A stretch of 64,000 nucleotides of DNA from Ceratobasidium sp. AG-K (taxonomy: Eukaryota > Basidiomycota > Agaricomycetes > Cantharellales > Ceratobasidiaceae), in the NCBI GenBank assembly GCA_037039685.1, contig JAWNGF010000006.1:3224001-3288000 (forward strand), read 5' to 3'. The first letter of the stretch is position 1. Each line of letters starts with the position of its first letter. The notes under the pieces were generated by a model, which was given only the letters and a program-made list of their open reading frames with translations, ran no database searches and was not told the DNA's origin. Shown one piece after another: positions 11,574-23,382 of the stretch. Position numbers and translations under genes: made by a program.

Positions 11574-12818
11574 GATAGGCGTAAGAGAGGACTGGTGAAT
11601 TTTGAGATGGAGCTACAGTCCAATAACCCTCTCACTTATATAGCACATTTCTTCTGTTTGCGCATGTGGATCTAAAAACGTGCAAATCAACTCAAGTTGA
11701 CCAGGATATGCTTCGCTGTTCTCGCTGTCAATTGTGTCACGCAAGCTTCTTCTCGAGCCGAAGCAAGGTCGACCTACGATGAGATTGCCAGTTGCTCGTG
11801 CAGTAATGCCTTTGAATTCGTTGGAACACGCTCATAAGCTCATCCAAGGTGTAGTTCGAGTTATGCGAGTCGAATCCAATGCATATGGCTAGGTTAGACC
11901 AGTGGTTGAGGCGAAGGAGCGTGCTAGATAGACCTATTTTCATGATTTTCTCTCCGGACAGAAGCCTGTCAATCAGTGTCAAATTGCTCGGAGCAGACGT
12001 AGACATGTCAACACTGAAATGAAAATGTCGTAAAATCATAGCTCAGAAGCACGCCTGACGCGAGTAGGAGTGGCACGCATTAACCCCCGACGGTATTTGG
12101 CTAACGGATAGATCCGTCAGATGGGCTGAGCATGGTACCAGATGGAGAGCAATGTGGCTCTACTTGAGGTAAGCGCAAAGAGGCGTCAAGCCGTTAGACA
12201 AGGCGCCAGAACCGCGATGTGCACGGAATTATTGCGGGCATTTCTAGCAAATAAAATGATGGCGTATATGCGTAGCTTTAGCTCCCAGGGTGATAGCAAC
12301 CTCAATCCAACGTTAGAATTACTCTGGCGGTAAGTCAGCAAGCTTAGTTCATCTAATCACCTACATATTCTTCTATTCGTATACGCTTCCAATTTGGCAA
12401 CGCCACATAACCGCACGACATGCTGTTGACTGGCGATTATATTGATATCAATAGACTCGACATAAGCCCTCAAGCTGATACGTTCCTAGCATGTATGCGC
12501 CTCCTTTTTGCTGAATCTAATCGATACGCAATGTTATTATCGAATTTCACTCTCTTCTAGACGAGCGGAAGCAGATGTGTCCCCGAAAACTCTACTTCCA
12601 TATTCGCACTATGTCAGCCAACGACAAAACGACCGGAAGCACGTGAAACCCGGAGCCGAGGAGTTTTACTAGAATGATCCAGAATTTGCAATTCCGGCGA
12701 TCACATCGTCATTTGACCCAAAAAATTGACATTCACAAATAAATTTCGACAGAGTACATTTTGAGTGGTGCGTGCGATTATAAAAACGAATGTGACGATA
12801 CATATGCAAATGATAACT
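11574..12818. other. Upstream region of the secreted protein; duplicated in part
   Basis: Contains TATATAGC near 11637-11644, about 65 nt upstream of the secreted-protein ATG on the minus strand, a plausible TATA element. The rest up to about 12470 duplicates 9.68-10.2 kb. The frames at 11737-12039 (minus) and 12142-12333 (plus) show no recognised domain and are not called as genes. Confidence 0.4.
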
Positions 12819-13299
12819 CTACTCTTGAATCTTGGCGAGGATCTCCGAGTCTTTGAAGAGGAAGTATTCCTACGGCGGAGGTACGTTAGCTGGTGTGGGA
12901 GCAAAGCGGGAGTAAAACGTACGTCGTCGCCGAGTTTGATGGAGTTTCCTCCCCATCCTGGAAGTAGTACGCGGTCGCCGGCTTTAACGGACGGAGGGAC
13001 GATGTCACCCTTCTTGTTTGGTGCACCGGGACCTACAGCAATCACAGTCGCCTCGGGAAGGGGAGACGAGGTCACAGAGGAGGGAAGGAAGATTCCAGTG
13101 GCAGTTTTCTACGATACTTATTAGTATGGCGAATCAAAGTTCAAGCATTTACTAACGGTATCGGCCTTGAATCGTTGGACAAGAACACGGTCAAGGAGAG
13201 GGACAACAGCCTTGATGGTCTTGAACGAGACTTGAGAAGCCTATTACACAGTCGAATTAACAAAATTACAATTAATAGTAGCGCAAATCGACATACCAT
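12819..13299 (-). CDS. HSP10: Mitochondrial 10-kDa chaperonin (HSP10/GroES)
   Basis: Co-chaperonin lid of the mitochondrial HSP60 chamber. Four coding exons: 13299-13297 (the ATG codon alone), 13240-13157, 13108-12923 and 12869-12819, giving 107 aa, the usual length. Characteristic blocks are VVPLLDRVLVQRF, the mobile loop KTATGIFLPSS, EATVIAVGPG, GDRVLLPGWGG and a C-terminal FKDSEILAKIQE. Intron 1 falls directly after ATG (ATG|GTATGT). The gene is divergent from HSP60, with 170 bp between the two start codons, so the stoichiometric partners probably share one promoter. Confidence 0.95.
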
Positions 13300-13469
13300 G
13301 GCGGTGGATGATGGACGAGTGAAAGTCTCGAAAGTTCAGTCAGCAGGAGTTTGCGGATGTTTGCACGATCAAAAAAGTTGCCGGAACAAAACCCCCAAGT
13401 CGTCCACCATCTCCCACATTCGCCTCCCTCTAATTTAACCCCGCCTCCCACCACCAAAATAAAATAAAA
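13300..13469. promoter_or_regulatory. Shared divergent HSP10/HSP60 promoter with heat-shock element
   Basis: The 170-bp gap between the two ATGs contains a perfect GAAnnTTC dyad (GAAAGTTC, 13330-13337) with a further GAA at 13321-13323, resembling a heat-shock factor site. The HSP60 side is CT-rich (13400-13450) and ends in an A-rich leader. HSF control of mitochondrial chaperonins is well established; its use here is inferred. Confidence 0.6.
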
Positions 13470-15481
13470 ATGCACCGCTCGTCGTCGATGATGCGTACTT
13501 CGCTCTCGGGACTTCCCCGTAGCTCGCGCTCGCTGGTTCTCTCCCGAGGCGCACACAAGGAGGTCAAGTTCTCCAATGAGGGACGGGCGGCGATGCTCAA
13601 GGGCGTTGATATCCTTGCAAAGGCTGTCAGTGTAACTCTCGGACCAAAGGGTAAGTCGATGTTGTCTAATCTGACTCTGTAATTCTCTAACGATCGAATC
13701 AGGCCGAAATGTGATCATCGAGCAGCCCTATGGCGGCCCTAAAATTACCAAGGGTAAGCTCGAATACCATTTATCGAGAAACTTGCTAGAACATTCTATT
13801 AGATGGTGTGACCGTGGCCAGGTCAATCACCCTCAAGGATAAGTTCGAGAATCTCGGAGCTCGTCTCGTCCAGGATGTCGCATCCAAGACCAACGAGATT
13901 GCTGGTGATGGTACCACCACTGCGACGGTTCTCGCTCGCGCCATCTACTCCGAGGGTGTCAAGGTAAGTTATCTTCAAATGAATCTAGACTCAAATTAAT
14001 CTCGCATTGATAGAACGTCGCTGCTGGATGCAACCCAATGGACCTCCGCCGCGGTTCCCAAAAGGCCGTCGAAAAGGTCATTCAATTCCTCGAGGCCAAC
14101 AAGCGCGAGATCACCACCTCGGAAGAGATCGCCCAGGTCGCGACCATCTCTGCCAATGGCGACGCACACATTGGTCAGCTGATCGCAACCGCCATGGAAA
14201 AGGTCGGCAAGGAAGGTGTCATTACCGTCAAGGAGGGCAAGACCACCGAGGACGAAATCGAGATCACCGAGGGTGAGTTGCCGAACCGTGTCATCCTCCC
14301 AAAATTCATTTCAAATTCAAATTTAATTTAGGGATGCGATTCGACCGCGGTTACATTTCTCCCTACTTTATCACCGACGTCAAGACCCAAAAGACCGAGT
14401 TTGAGAAGCCTCTTGTCTTGTTGTCCGAAAAGAAGATTTCGGCTCTCCAAGATATCCTTCCCTCGCTCGAGATTGCTGCCCAATCCCGTCGCCCGCTTTT
14501 GATCATTGCCGAGGACGTTGATGGCGAGGCGCTCGCAGCCTGCATCTTGAATAAGCTCCGTGGTCAACTGAGCGTTTGCGCCGTCAAGGCTCCCGGATTC
14601 GGTGACAATCGCAAGAGCATCCTCGGTGACTTGGCCATCCTCACCGGCGGAACCGTCTTTTCTGAGGAAGTCGACGTCAAGCTCGACCAAGTCACCCCCG
14701 ACATGCTCGGCTCGTCTGGCTCGATCACAATCACCAAGGAGGACACCATCTTCCTCAACGGTGCCGGTGCCAAGGACGCCATCGCCGCTCGCTGCGAGCA
14801 GATCCGCTCTGTTCTCAACGACTCCACTACCTCGGACTTTGACAAGTCCAAGCTCCAAGAGCGCTTGGCTAAGCTCAGCGGCGGTGTCGCCGTGATCAAG
14901 GTCGGAGGCGCGAGCGAGGTCGAAGTCGGCGAAAAGAAGGACCGATACGACGATGCGCTCAACGCCACCCGCGCCGCTGTCGAGGAGGGTATCGTCCCCG
15001 GTGGAGGTGTTGCGCTCCTCAAGGCCTCGGCTACGCTCACGGCCGAGACCGTCCCGACGAGCAACTTTGACCAGAGCCTCGGTGTCACTGCGATCAAGAA
15101 TGCGCTCCAGCGTCCGGCGAGGACGATTGTTGAGAATGCGGGCGAAGAGGGCAGCGTGGTTGTCGGTCAGATTTTGGAGCGCTATGGGGACAAGTTCACT
15201 TGGGGATATGATGCGTCCAAGGGCGAGTTTACAGATATGATCGCCAGGGGTATCGTAGACCCTCTCAAGGTTGTCAGGACCGCCTTGGTTGATGCTAGGT
15301 ATGTGGTTTTTTTTTTGCGTCTTAGCCTCTCCCTGAACTTACATATTTTACTTTTAGCGGCGTTGCGAGCTTGTTGACCACCTCCGAGGCATGCATCGTC
15401 GAGGCTCCCGAGGACAAGGCTCCTCCGGCTGTTCCCGGTATGGGCGGCATGGGAGGCATGGGTGGAATGGGCGGCTTCTAA
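13470..15481 (+). CDS. HSP60: Mitochondrial 60-kDa chaperonin (HSP60/GroEL)
   Basis: ATP-driven folding chamber of the mitochondrial matrix. Starts at 13470 with a basic Ser/Arg-rich presequence ([20 protein letters not shown]), then [17 protein letters not shown]. Exons begin at 13470, 13703, about 13802, about 14013, about 14332 and about 15358; all join in frame. Diagnostic sites are VTLGPKGRNV, the nucleotide motif [25 protein letters not shown], the [13 protein letters not shown] signature, and a C-terminal GGM repeat ending MGGMGGF. Length and order match full-length fungal HSP60. The CDS looks intact, and codon choice is strongly C-ending, as expected for high expression. Confidence 0.97.
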
Positions 15482-15903
15482 GCTGATCGTTCTCAAAATT
15501 TCCCTGAACTTCAATGCTATACTCGATCTCATTGTCACTTATTTTCGCATTTGGCATTCTTCCTGTCTCTCGTTCATTGTAAACTGTTGTGCTCTAGTGT
15601 GAAATGAATCCCCCCTCATGTTAACGATGAATATTTTGTTGCATGTGTGATGCCAGGCGTGAAGTGAATAGGATACGAGTCCAAGATGTAATCGCTAATT
15701 TGGTGCCAAAAAATCAGAATAACAAATCTGTATGTAGACGATGTGGGATGGGCGATACAAAAAGAGAAAGAAACATTGCGCAATTCAGGTACGCTCACTG
15801 ATAAAGTGACCGCTGGTTGTGTATAGGCAGATTTCAAATTCCATCAAACTGGAGGCGCATACAACTAGGTTAGCGCCGCTAGCGGTGAAGTTGAGCCAAA
15901 CTT
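15482..15903. other. Convergent 3' flank
   Basis: About 420 bp between the 3' ends of HSP60 and DUF6535 copy 2. No gene supported; presumably both 3' UTRs. Confidence 0.5.
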
Positions 15904-18900
15904 TTAGTCCGTGCCACCTGTAGATTCGATGGCCATTGCAATAATACTGTCCTGTCCCGTAGCGGTAGCGGGATCGGCTTCTCCCTCGCCCCCACTTTGG
16001 ACTATCGTGCCTGGTGTATCATCTTCGTGGCCTTGTTGCTCGACGTCGTCTTCCGCTCCCCGTCGGTGGAGAGCGTCCTGGCAACCGGTTTTGAGAATTC
16101 TAAGGATTTGAAGCCATGTGGGAGGTGTATCGTCGAAATTTCCTAAGAGGGGATGGATGGGTAAGAGTGTGCCAGTAAGAAGGGCCGGGCTGGGGGGCAA
16201 CTCGGTAGACCCTTCGGTATAGGAGGCAATCATTTCGTCCAGAAGATGGCTACCAAGAAGGCTACGAGGGTCGTTTTGGTACAAGTGCATCAAGCTTGTG
16301 ATCCAAAAGTCCATAAGCTTGGTACCGCAGGGGGTTTCAGGTGCATCGATGTCGTATGGGCCCTGCAAGCTGAGCGTGCTCCGTGACTCAGAGTCGTCCG
16401 GTGTGTCGGCCTGCAATGGCTCCCGCGCTTCAAGCTCAAGGAATAGGCTTAGCGCACGTTCATGATTCCATATCAGAGAATGATGGTGAAGGTATAAAAC
16501 CAGACTGGTAAAGTTCCAGAGGAAATGTAACATGTATGGGGAGATTTCCCAATCCAGGCTCGCTACCATTGCCGAATGATATAGCGGTTGAAGAAGTTCG
16601 ACAGATCCGTTGAGAAAGGCTTCACAAGTCCCTGATGAGGACCATGCCTCGCCCTTGATCTTATAGAAAGGCAAAGGCACTTCACTTGCCGAGCCCGTAA
16701 TTAATCCAAGAGTATGCTGCAGACCCCGCAAACACGCTTTTTTGAGCGCCAAGGAGTCGGTTAACGTCATCAACTTTATCAATGGAGTGGCGACCGTGGC
16801 TCCGAGTAGCGCACACGCGCGGGGGGTTTCAGTGAAATGATTGATCATGCATAGAAGACGAGGGACACCGCGGCTCAGACTGTGAGGTCCCCGTTTCGTC
16901 CAGCTAGAGATCACATGAGCAACGTGCTCATCGAGGAAACAATATCTAGTATCCATTGCTGGAACGGAAGACTCGTAGGTCACAAGAGTTAGAGCTCCTA
17001 GCAAGTTTTCAATGACTTTGAGTTGGGCTTCGCCACAATTGGACGCATAGCTATCACAGTCAAGGAGCGCAATAAGACCGAATTTGAGTAAACCCATGGT
17101 CTCGGAGGCGGGGATTTCGGCCGAGGTCAGTTTGAAGTAGACTTCCTGTACCCTTGTAGTTCTTGCTTGATGTCCGATAGGATCCAACTTTGGATAATTG
17201 CAATGTTTGAATGCGAGAACAGTTAGACATATCCCGACAGCGCGGCGAAGCGCGGCTGACTCTGGTGAAGTGGCGAGGGGACCAACGAGAATCGATACAT
17301 CATGGCAGGACTGGTACATGCACAAATAGCTCTTCGTGATTCCACTTATCAAGGCGATTAAAGCCGACTATGATAGCGTAACTCGTCGTCATTGGCAAGA
17401 TGTTGCCCTAGAAGCCTCCACCGCATGTCATTCTGCCTTGGAGGGTGATATGCCACGCAAAAACGGTCCTCCTTGATTGTAGCTAACAGGCTATCGAGAT
17501 GAAACGCTGCAAGGTCTGCACGACCAACCGATGGTTCCAAGCACTGCTCAACAAGTCTAGGTAGCGACCCTATTAACGATCCTATTAGGGATTGTGTAAA
17601 TATTGTTCACTCACACGTTAGATTCCTCAAATATCTTGATCAGTGACGACCCAAGCTCTCCATTCAGTGAATCGGATAGGCTGCGAGTAGCGGTTTCGAA
17701 CACAAAGTATAGCCTATCCCCGTCTGTACGGTTCAGTTTGAAGCCTTCTCCATCCACGTGATTTATCAAAAATCTAAACGAGCGAGAGTACAAGGAGCAG
17801 GTTTCCAACAATTTGTGGTATTCGGGGCCTCGAGTACCACCGCCCAAATTTCGAATTGATTCAAGGCTAGAGCGGAGGCGCTCTGCAACTAGCTGTACTC
17901 CATTACATCCCCATAGCGGCCAACGGGGCAGTTGTGATGGATGAGCGCCTGCGAGCGCCTGTAAAGCTAGGTCAACGGACCGAGAGCTTCGCAGTTGGTT
18001 ACCATCCAGCAAAGCATCGGACTGGTAATGTTATCCATAGGTGTCTGTGGATCGGCCAATATGTTTCTTTTCTTGATGTAGCCAACACGTGCGCGCTGCA
18101 TCCAGCGGTCTACAATGCTCCGAGCGCGTTCCATGGGGTACATGTAGTAAATGCCATAATCGTCGTATCGGTTACCAGGAGAGATTTTGATGTAAAATCC
18201 CACCAGCCATGTGACAAAGGCTCTTACATGTCGACTCCGGAGGACACCGTTCCACGATAAACCAATTACCCTTGCAGCGGAGGTGGTATAGTGACATAGC
18301 CAGAAAATCGCTGATAGCATCGCCGTAACGACGTAGAAGATCGTGGCAAGGCCCGTGATAATAGCGACCGGAAGCCCAACGGTGAAATTGATATCCAAAA
18401 GGTATACCGAGAGCCCGATGGCAAACAATACTGGTAAATGTTTAAATGAGTGGATTCCAGATTATATTGCGAATCACTCACAGAGTGCAGCGTGCATTAG
18501 CAGCGGAAGGACAGCTAACATTTCTTTCATCTTCCATGTCTCTATACCACCCCATCGCTGGTGTCGCAGTCGAGCTTGTTGTAGTACCGGGCCAAACCTC
18601 CCGACCATGAAGGAGTAGCACCATTCCTTTGCCAGTATACAAACAAGGGACACAGCGACGCTAAGACTAAGGGAGGTAAAACAAAGCACATTTACGACAG
18701 CCATTGAAGTGGGAGGGTTAAAAGATGCACTCGGATCCATGTCGAGTCCCGATGAAGCGTTGACCGGCACTCCGGTTGACATGACACGCAGAGTCTGGGC
18801 GATTGTTAACAGTGTTTGGCTAGACGTTTCAGTGGGGTCAGGCTCCAATCCCCTAGAGCTCTCAATTACAAATCTGGAGTGTATTTAAGTGAATGCCAAA

Positions 18901-19283
18901 TTAGATGGAAGGGTCTCCCAGCTGGATGACTTACACCTACGCGGTTGATATAGCCGAGAACAATGCTGCCTTCAGGCTCCTGTCAGAGTAAAGTTAAAAG
19001 AGTTGGACATAGGGCACTTACAAAAGCCGAGAGATTCCAAACGCGAAGAACGTTAGCAATATGAGACACAAAATAGAACCACAGAAGCTTACTGAGCATT
19101 ACATCCAGTGTCCTAAATGTATGGATTAGTAGCGGAGTGAGCACTGAATCCGAAATAAGCTTACTTATTCCATCCGTCTACAAGCTCACCATCCATTCTA
19201 TCAATTTCATCGACGTACCGATGCCATACTCGAGCATTTGGTCCCATCTCGGCGCCAAGTTCGTCATAGTCTACGCCAAAAGT
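15904..19283 (-). pseudogene. DUF6535 membrane protein, copy 2, two 1-nt frameshifts
   Basis: The minus strand shows the whole family architecture: GAEMGPNARVWHRYVDEIDRMD, AALFSAIST, two membrane blocks (VVNVLCFTSLSLSVAVSL; FAIGLSVYLLDINFTVG), the PMDNITSPMLCWMVTNCE core, RSVDLALQALAGA, and the long helical C-terminal half, ending at 15904. Between NCE and SRSVDLA one base is missing (near 17986: GAAGCTCTCGG where the family has GAAGACTCTCGG). A second 1-nt loss near 17364-17370 separates the following exon from LIALISGITKSY. The acceptor expected before the microexon reads CTCGG rather than CTCAG near 19052. The first exon was not found. Sequencing error cannot be excluded, but several lesions favour decay. 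Confidence 0.7.
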
Positions 19284-19807
19284 GCCCGGGCGCTAAAGTG
19301 GAGGCGCTCGAGCAGAGAGCTCTGACGAAAATATATATCCCCACCTGAGACTGTGTGCTGAGGATTTGGGTACGTCGTGCGATATGGATTAGACCTTAGC
19401 GGTAGCATCTTTAGTGGAAGGGCTCTCTGGTGGTGGCCGGACGACGGTGCTCTGGGCGAGGTCACCTCAGCACGTGTGGCAGACCCCAGGTACAGCGCGG
19501 AGCCCCGGTGGACCCTCGCGTTGTGCCAAGTCCCAATCTTTTGGGGATCGTGTCGTCCCAATCGGCAATATGCAAGACAGGTGTCATCCACACAGGCGCC
19601 ATTCCTAGCAGCTACAGGCGGCGGACAGCCAGCCCTGAAAAAGCACACCGATTATGTAACCGACCGTGCAGCACTCCCGTGTTACAGTAACAACTGGTGC
19701 ATCTGCGTTTCTAGTATGACTTTGAGGAGCGCGGTACGCCACTAATACATAATCAAGGTAGTCGTGGTAATTACTAGGCGGTAGGTGAATACACGGAAAT
19801 ACGAGAA
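19284..19807. other. Gap between DUF6535 copies 2 and 3
   Basis: Expected to hold the missing first exon and promoter of copy 2 and the 3' UTR of copy 3. Long overlapping frames around 19377-19745 have no recognised domain and are treated as chance. Confidence 0.4.
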
Positions 19808-22800
19808 TTAAGGTCGATCTGCAACTGCATGCATTGCTATCAACAAACGTAGGGTGTGGATGGGGGGGATTGTTAGGATGCTTACCCTCAACGTGTTCAA
19901 TTAGTGGGCTATCATCAAATTTTGCTTCGTCTTTGGCTTCTCGTTGGTTCGCCACGTTAATACTATCCCTGCTTGTTCTAATTTTGCTGTCGCGATTCCT
20001 AAGTTGGCGCAATTTATTTTGGTCTGAGATATTCTCTTTGCAGCGCTGTTTGAGTGTGCGAAGGATTGTGACCCAGGTTGGGCAAGGAACCATCATCCAG
20101 TCGTTACGATCGACTGAAGGATTATAGCGAACCAGAGTTGTAGTAAAGATTTCTTGGCTAGGACACATAGACGGTGCTCTCCTGTGGTACGAAGATATCA
20201 TGTCGTCCAGGACCTGGCTACTCATGAGGCGCTGAGGGTCGTTGGAGCACATGTCCACTAGGCTTGCAATCCATAATTCGGCGAACCCCATGTCGCAGAC
20301 GGTTGAAACCGCATCAGGTTGCACTGGAATCTTGAATAGCGCAGTCAGAATAGACGAGAGGGATGGAGCCAGCTCAGGAAATTGTGATCGGCAATGTAGG
20401 ATGAGCGAGGTCATGCTCCACAAGAACCGCATGACATAGGGTTTTACAACTAAGGTTGGATCCCCAGATATGGTTATATTGAACAGCTGTCCAAGAAATT
20501 GCTGTCCGAGGTGTTGACAAACCAATGCTGACTCAATGGGATACTCCTCAAAGCAAGGACCATAAGGCTTGCCTGCACTAGTATCGTTTGGCTCCGCAGA
20601 ACAGCGTATACCCTGTAAACATAGAACTTGGAGCGTTGAAGATTTGGTACTCATAAACACTTTAACAAGTGGCTGGATAATCTGGGTGCCAAGTGTTCTG
20701 CATGCACCAGGGAATGAGATCGACGAATTGATGAGGCACGATAGTTGAAGACAGGTATTGTCAGAGCTACTATCGCTAGCATTAGTGTCAGAGTCTATCC
20801 ACTTTGAAAGGATTTGGCTAATATGCTCTTCGCAGCGGAAGTCGCAAGGTAATGTTGGTATGACATTATTATACGACCGTACGTCCGTCAGGGATTGGAG
20901 TACATCGCCAATGGAGCCAATTTCATCCTCTCCCGGATGGAAAACCGAGGTTTCCCTGGATAGCAGCCCGAGAAGCCCAAACTTCAGCCAAAAATTCGTC
21001 TCGAGTGGTTCCATAGTCCTCGAAACAACCTCCAGGTACAGTCTCCTGGCTCGGGACTGCTTATAACCTGTATCAAGTGGTATATGTGTTGGACCATGTT
21101 CCTCATTCGGAAAATCACAGTGTCGGAATGCGACGACAGCAAGGCAGACCCCTATTGCTTGTCTTAGAGCATGCGACTCGGGTGGCAAAATCTTGAGTAG
21201 GTCGACCAGGAGAAAAGGTCGCTGGTAGGGCTCGTATATGTAGCTTTTGGTAATTCCATTGATAAGAGAGAGCAAAGGCGCTGGTGCCAGCGTGACCTGA
21301 CCGTCGCTCTTGATTAATCTTCGTAGGAGAGTCCATTTTCGTTGACTGTGCTCGGGCCGCAAGGTGCCTCGCACGAAATTTTCAAAATGACCTCCTGTAT
21401 TCGGGAAGAGGGGTCGGTTGAACTCAAATGCTGCAAGATCGACTCGGTCAACTGACTGATCCAAGCAACGCTCAATCATACTGTGAAACAAGAAGTCAAT
21501 GCCAAATGGCTCGGCAACGCCTGGGTGAACTCACGATTGGGAGCCTCTCAAAGCGTAAATCAGGGAGGCACTGAGCTCATTGTCAAAGCTTTCTAGCTGT
21601 CCACGAGAACTAACGAGCGCAAGCCGGGGGGTATCACCTGAGTTATCCGACACCCTAGGACTAGCGCGGTGGATCAAGCCTTCTCCACGGACAAATGTGA
21701 TCAAAAATCTAAGTGAGCGCGAGTACAGCGAATAAGTATCCAATAATTTATGGTATTCCGGTCCGCTTCTATGGGCTCCGAGGGCTTCCATTGCGTTATG
21801 ACAAGTCTGCAAACGTTGGAGGATAAGATGCACGGAGCTACATTGCCACAGTTGCCAGCGCGGCAAGGACAATGGATCTGCGCCCGCGAGTGATTGCAGA
21901 GCAAGGTTGACTGATCGCGAGTCTTCACAGTTGGTAATCATCCAGCCTATCATAGCACTTGTTACATCGTCCATCGGAGTTTCCGCTTCCGTGGTAGTAA
22001 TCTTCTGAGGCGGCGGCGCTCCCTGAACGTTGTCCATCATCCGAATAATATAATTTCGGGCTCTCAGGAAGGTTTGAAACCCCTTGCTCAAAGCTCCAGC
22101 GCCTGCTGAACTAACCTTATTATCGCCGTGCCGATGAGTTGGTAGTGTTTTGGGACCGTGGATACCTTGGCAGAGTTCCAACACCCAGATAGGTATGGTG
22201 ATCAACGCGCCAAGGAGAGCATACATCCACCGATTCCGAATCAACGCGACCCAAAATGGATAAGTGAGCCTTGCAACTGCAGTTGTGTAGGGCCAGAAGC
22301 GTATGACCGAAGAAAGCACGGTAATACTGACGTAGAATAGCGCCACTAGCGACGTGATCACTATCACGGGTATTGCCACCATGGTGTTGATGTTCCAGAG
22401 ATACAGGGATAGTCCAACGGCGAATAGTACTGAGCAGAAAATCTAGTTAGTACGAGCTAAACTCTCCAGGAACAGACTGACAAAGTGCAGCGTGCATCAG
22501 CAACGGCAATACAGAAAGCACCTCGCCCATTTTCCAACGCTTGATTCCGTCCCATCGTTGTTGTCGTAAGCGGCCCTGGGCAAGAACCGGTCCGACCCTC
22601 CCGACTAAAAATGAGTAACACCAATCTTTGGCTAGTATACAGACCAGTGACACAGCGACACTGAGGCTTAGGGACGCGAACCAGAGGGTATTGACAATAA
22701 CCGCCGATCCGTTGGGAGCGAACGGTAATGGCCCGGTTTCCCTTGGTGATGAAATGTTGGGGGTCGAGACGGATGATATTCCTAACATATTTTGAGACAA

Positions 22801-23382
22801 TATAAGGAGTGTTTGAGCAGCCAGTTCGGTGTAATCTGGCTTCAGGTCTTTGGAGCTCTCGATCACGAAGCTAGGGTGGTGACAGTGTCAGGAGCCGACC
22901 AAGAAGAAGTGGTGCATGGAGTTGCTAAATACTTACGCAGTCGAAATAGCCGAAAAGAGTGCCGCCTGCAGGATTTGTGAGTACGGCGAATGCCTAGAAA
23001 AAGTAGAGGCAGATACTGACGAATACTAGCGTTGGTTATCAATCCAGTATGTAAGTCCAAAAAAGCAGCGGAAACACAGTGGCTTACGAAGGATAACGTC
23101 CAATGTTCTATAAGTATCATTTGAGAATTTAGCCAAGCCCAGTGCCTTTGGTTAGAAACATAAAACCACTGACTTATTCCATCCCTCAACGAGTTCCTTG
23201 TCCATGCGATCGCTCTCGTCGACGTACTTGTGCCACACCCGAGCATTCGGCGCCATTTCAGCCCCAAGCTCGTCGCAATCTACGCCCAGTGTGCCAGGGC
23301 GCTGAAGAAGGTGAGCATGCATGAAATAGAGGTGCAAGTCCATAGTTACGTGAGATGAGAATTTTTGTGCACATTGCGGCAT
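19808..23382 (-). CDS. DUF6535 membrane protein, copy 3, apparently intact
   Basis: A plausible first exon MPQCAQKFSSH (23382-23350) joins in frame to RPGTLGVDCDELGAEM (exon 23301-23174). Next come 23107-23088, the microexon 23025-23021, AALFSAIST, then FVIESSKDLKPDY through LPLLMHAAL. The exon at about 22432-21535 (LLFAVGLSLYLWNIN, then MIGWMITNCEDSRSVNLALQSLAGAD) and a long last part follow. A final intron (GTAAGC...GATAG) most likely gives the C-terminus HAVADRP and stop at 19808. Predicted: an N-terminal soluble segment, about four membrane spans and a large helical C-terminal domain. Function is unknown. It is the only one of the three copies without an obvious lesion. The first exon is less certain than the rest. 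Confidence 0.75.
23021..23025 (-). other. 5-nt microexon of DUF6535 copy 3
   Basis: TATTC between acceptor CGCTAG and donor GTCAGT. It joins a phase-1 C to make CTA TTC (Leu-Phe) and sets the frame for AALFSAIST. Without it the flanking exons are out of frame. Copy 1 has the same arrangement at 2550-2554. Confidence 0.7.

Noticed and set aside
14328..15097. Long minus-strand frames opposite HSP60
   Set aside because: Shadow frames caused by the strongly C-ending codon use of HSP60.
19377..19745. Overlapping plus-strand frames between DUF6535 copies
   Set aside because: No recognisable domain and no splice partners; the region is better explained as the 5' flank of copy 2 and 3' flank of copy 3.
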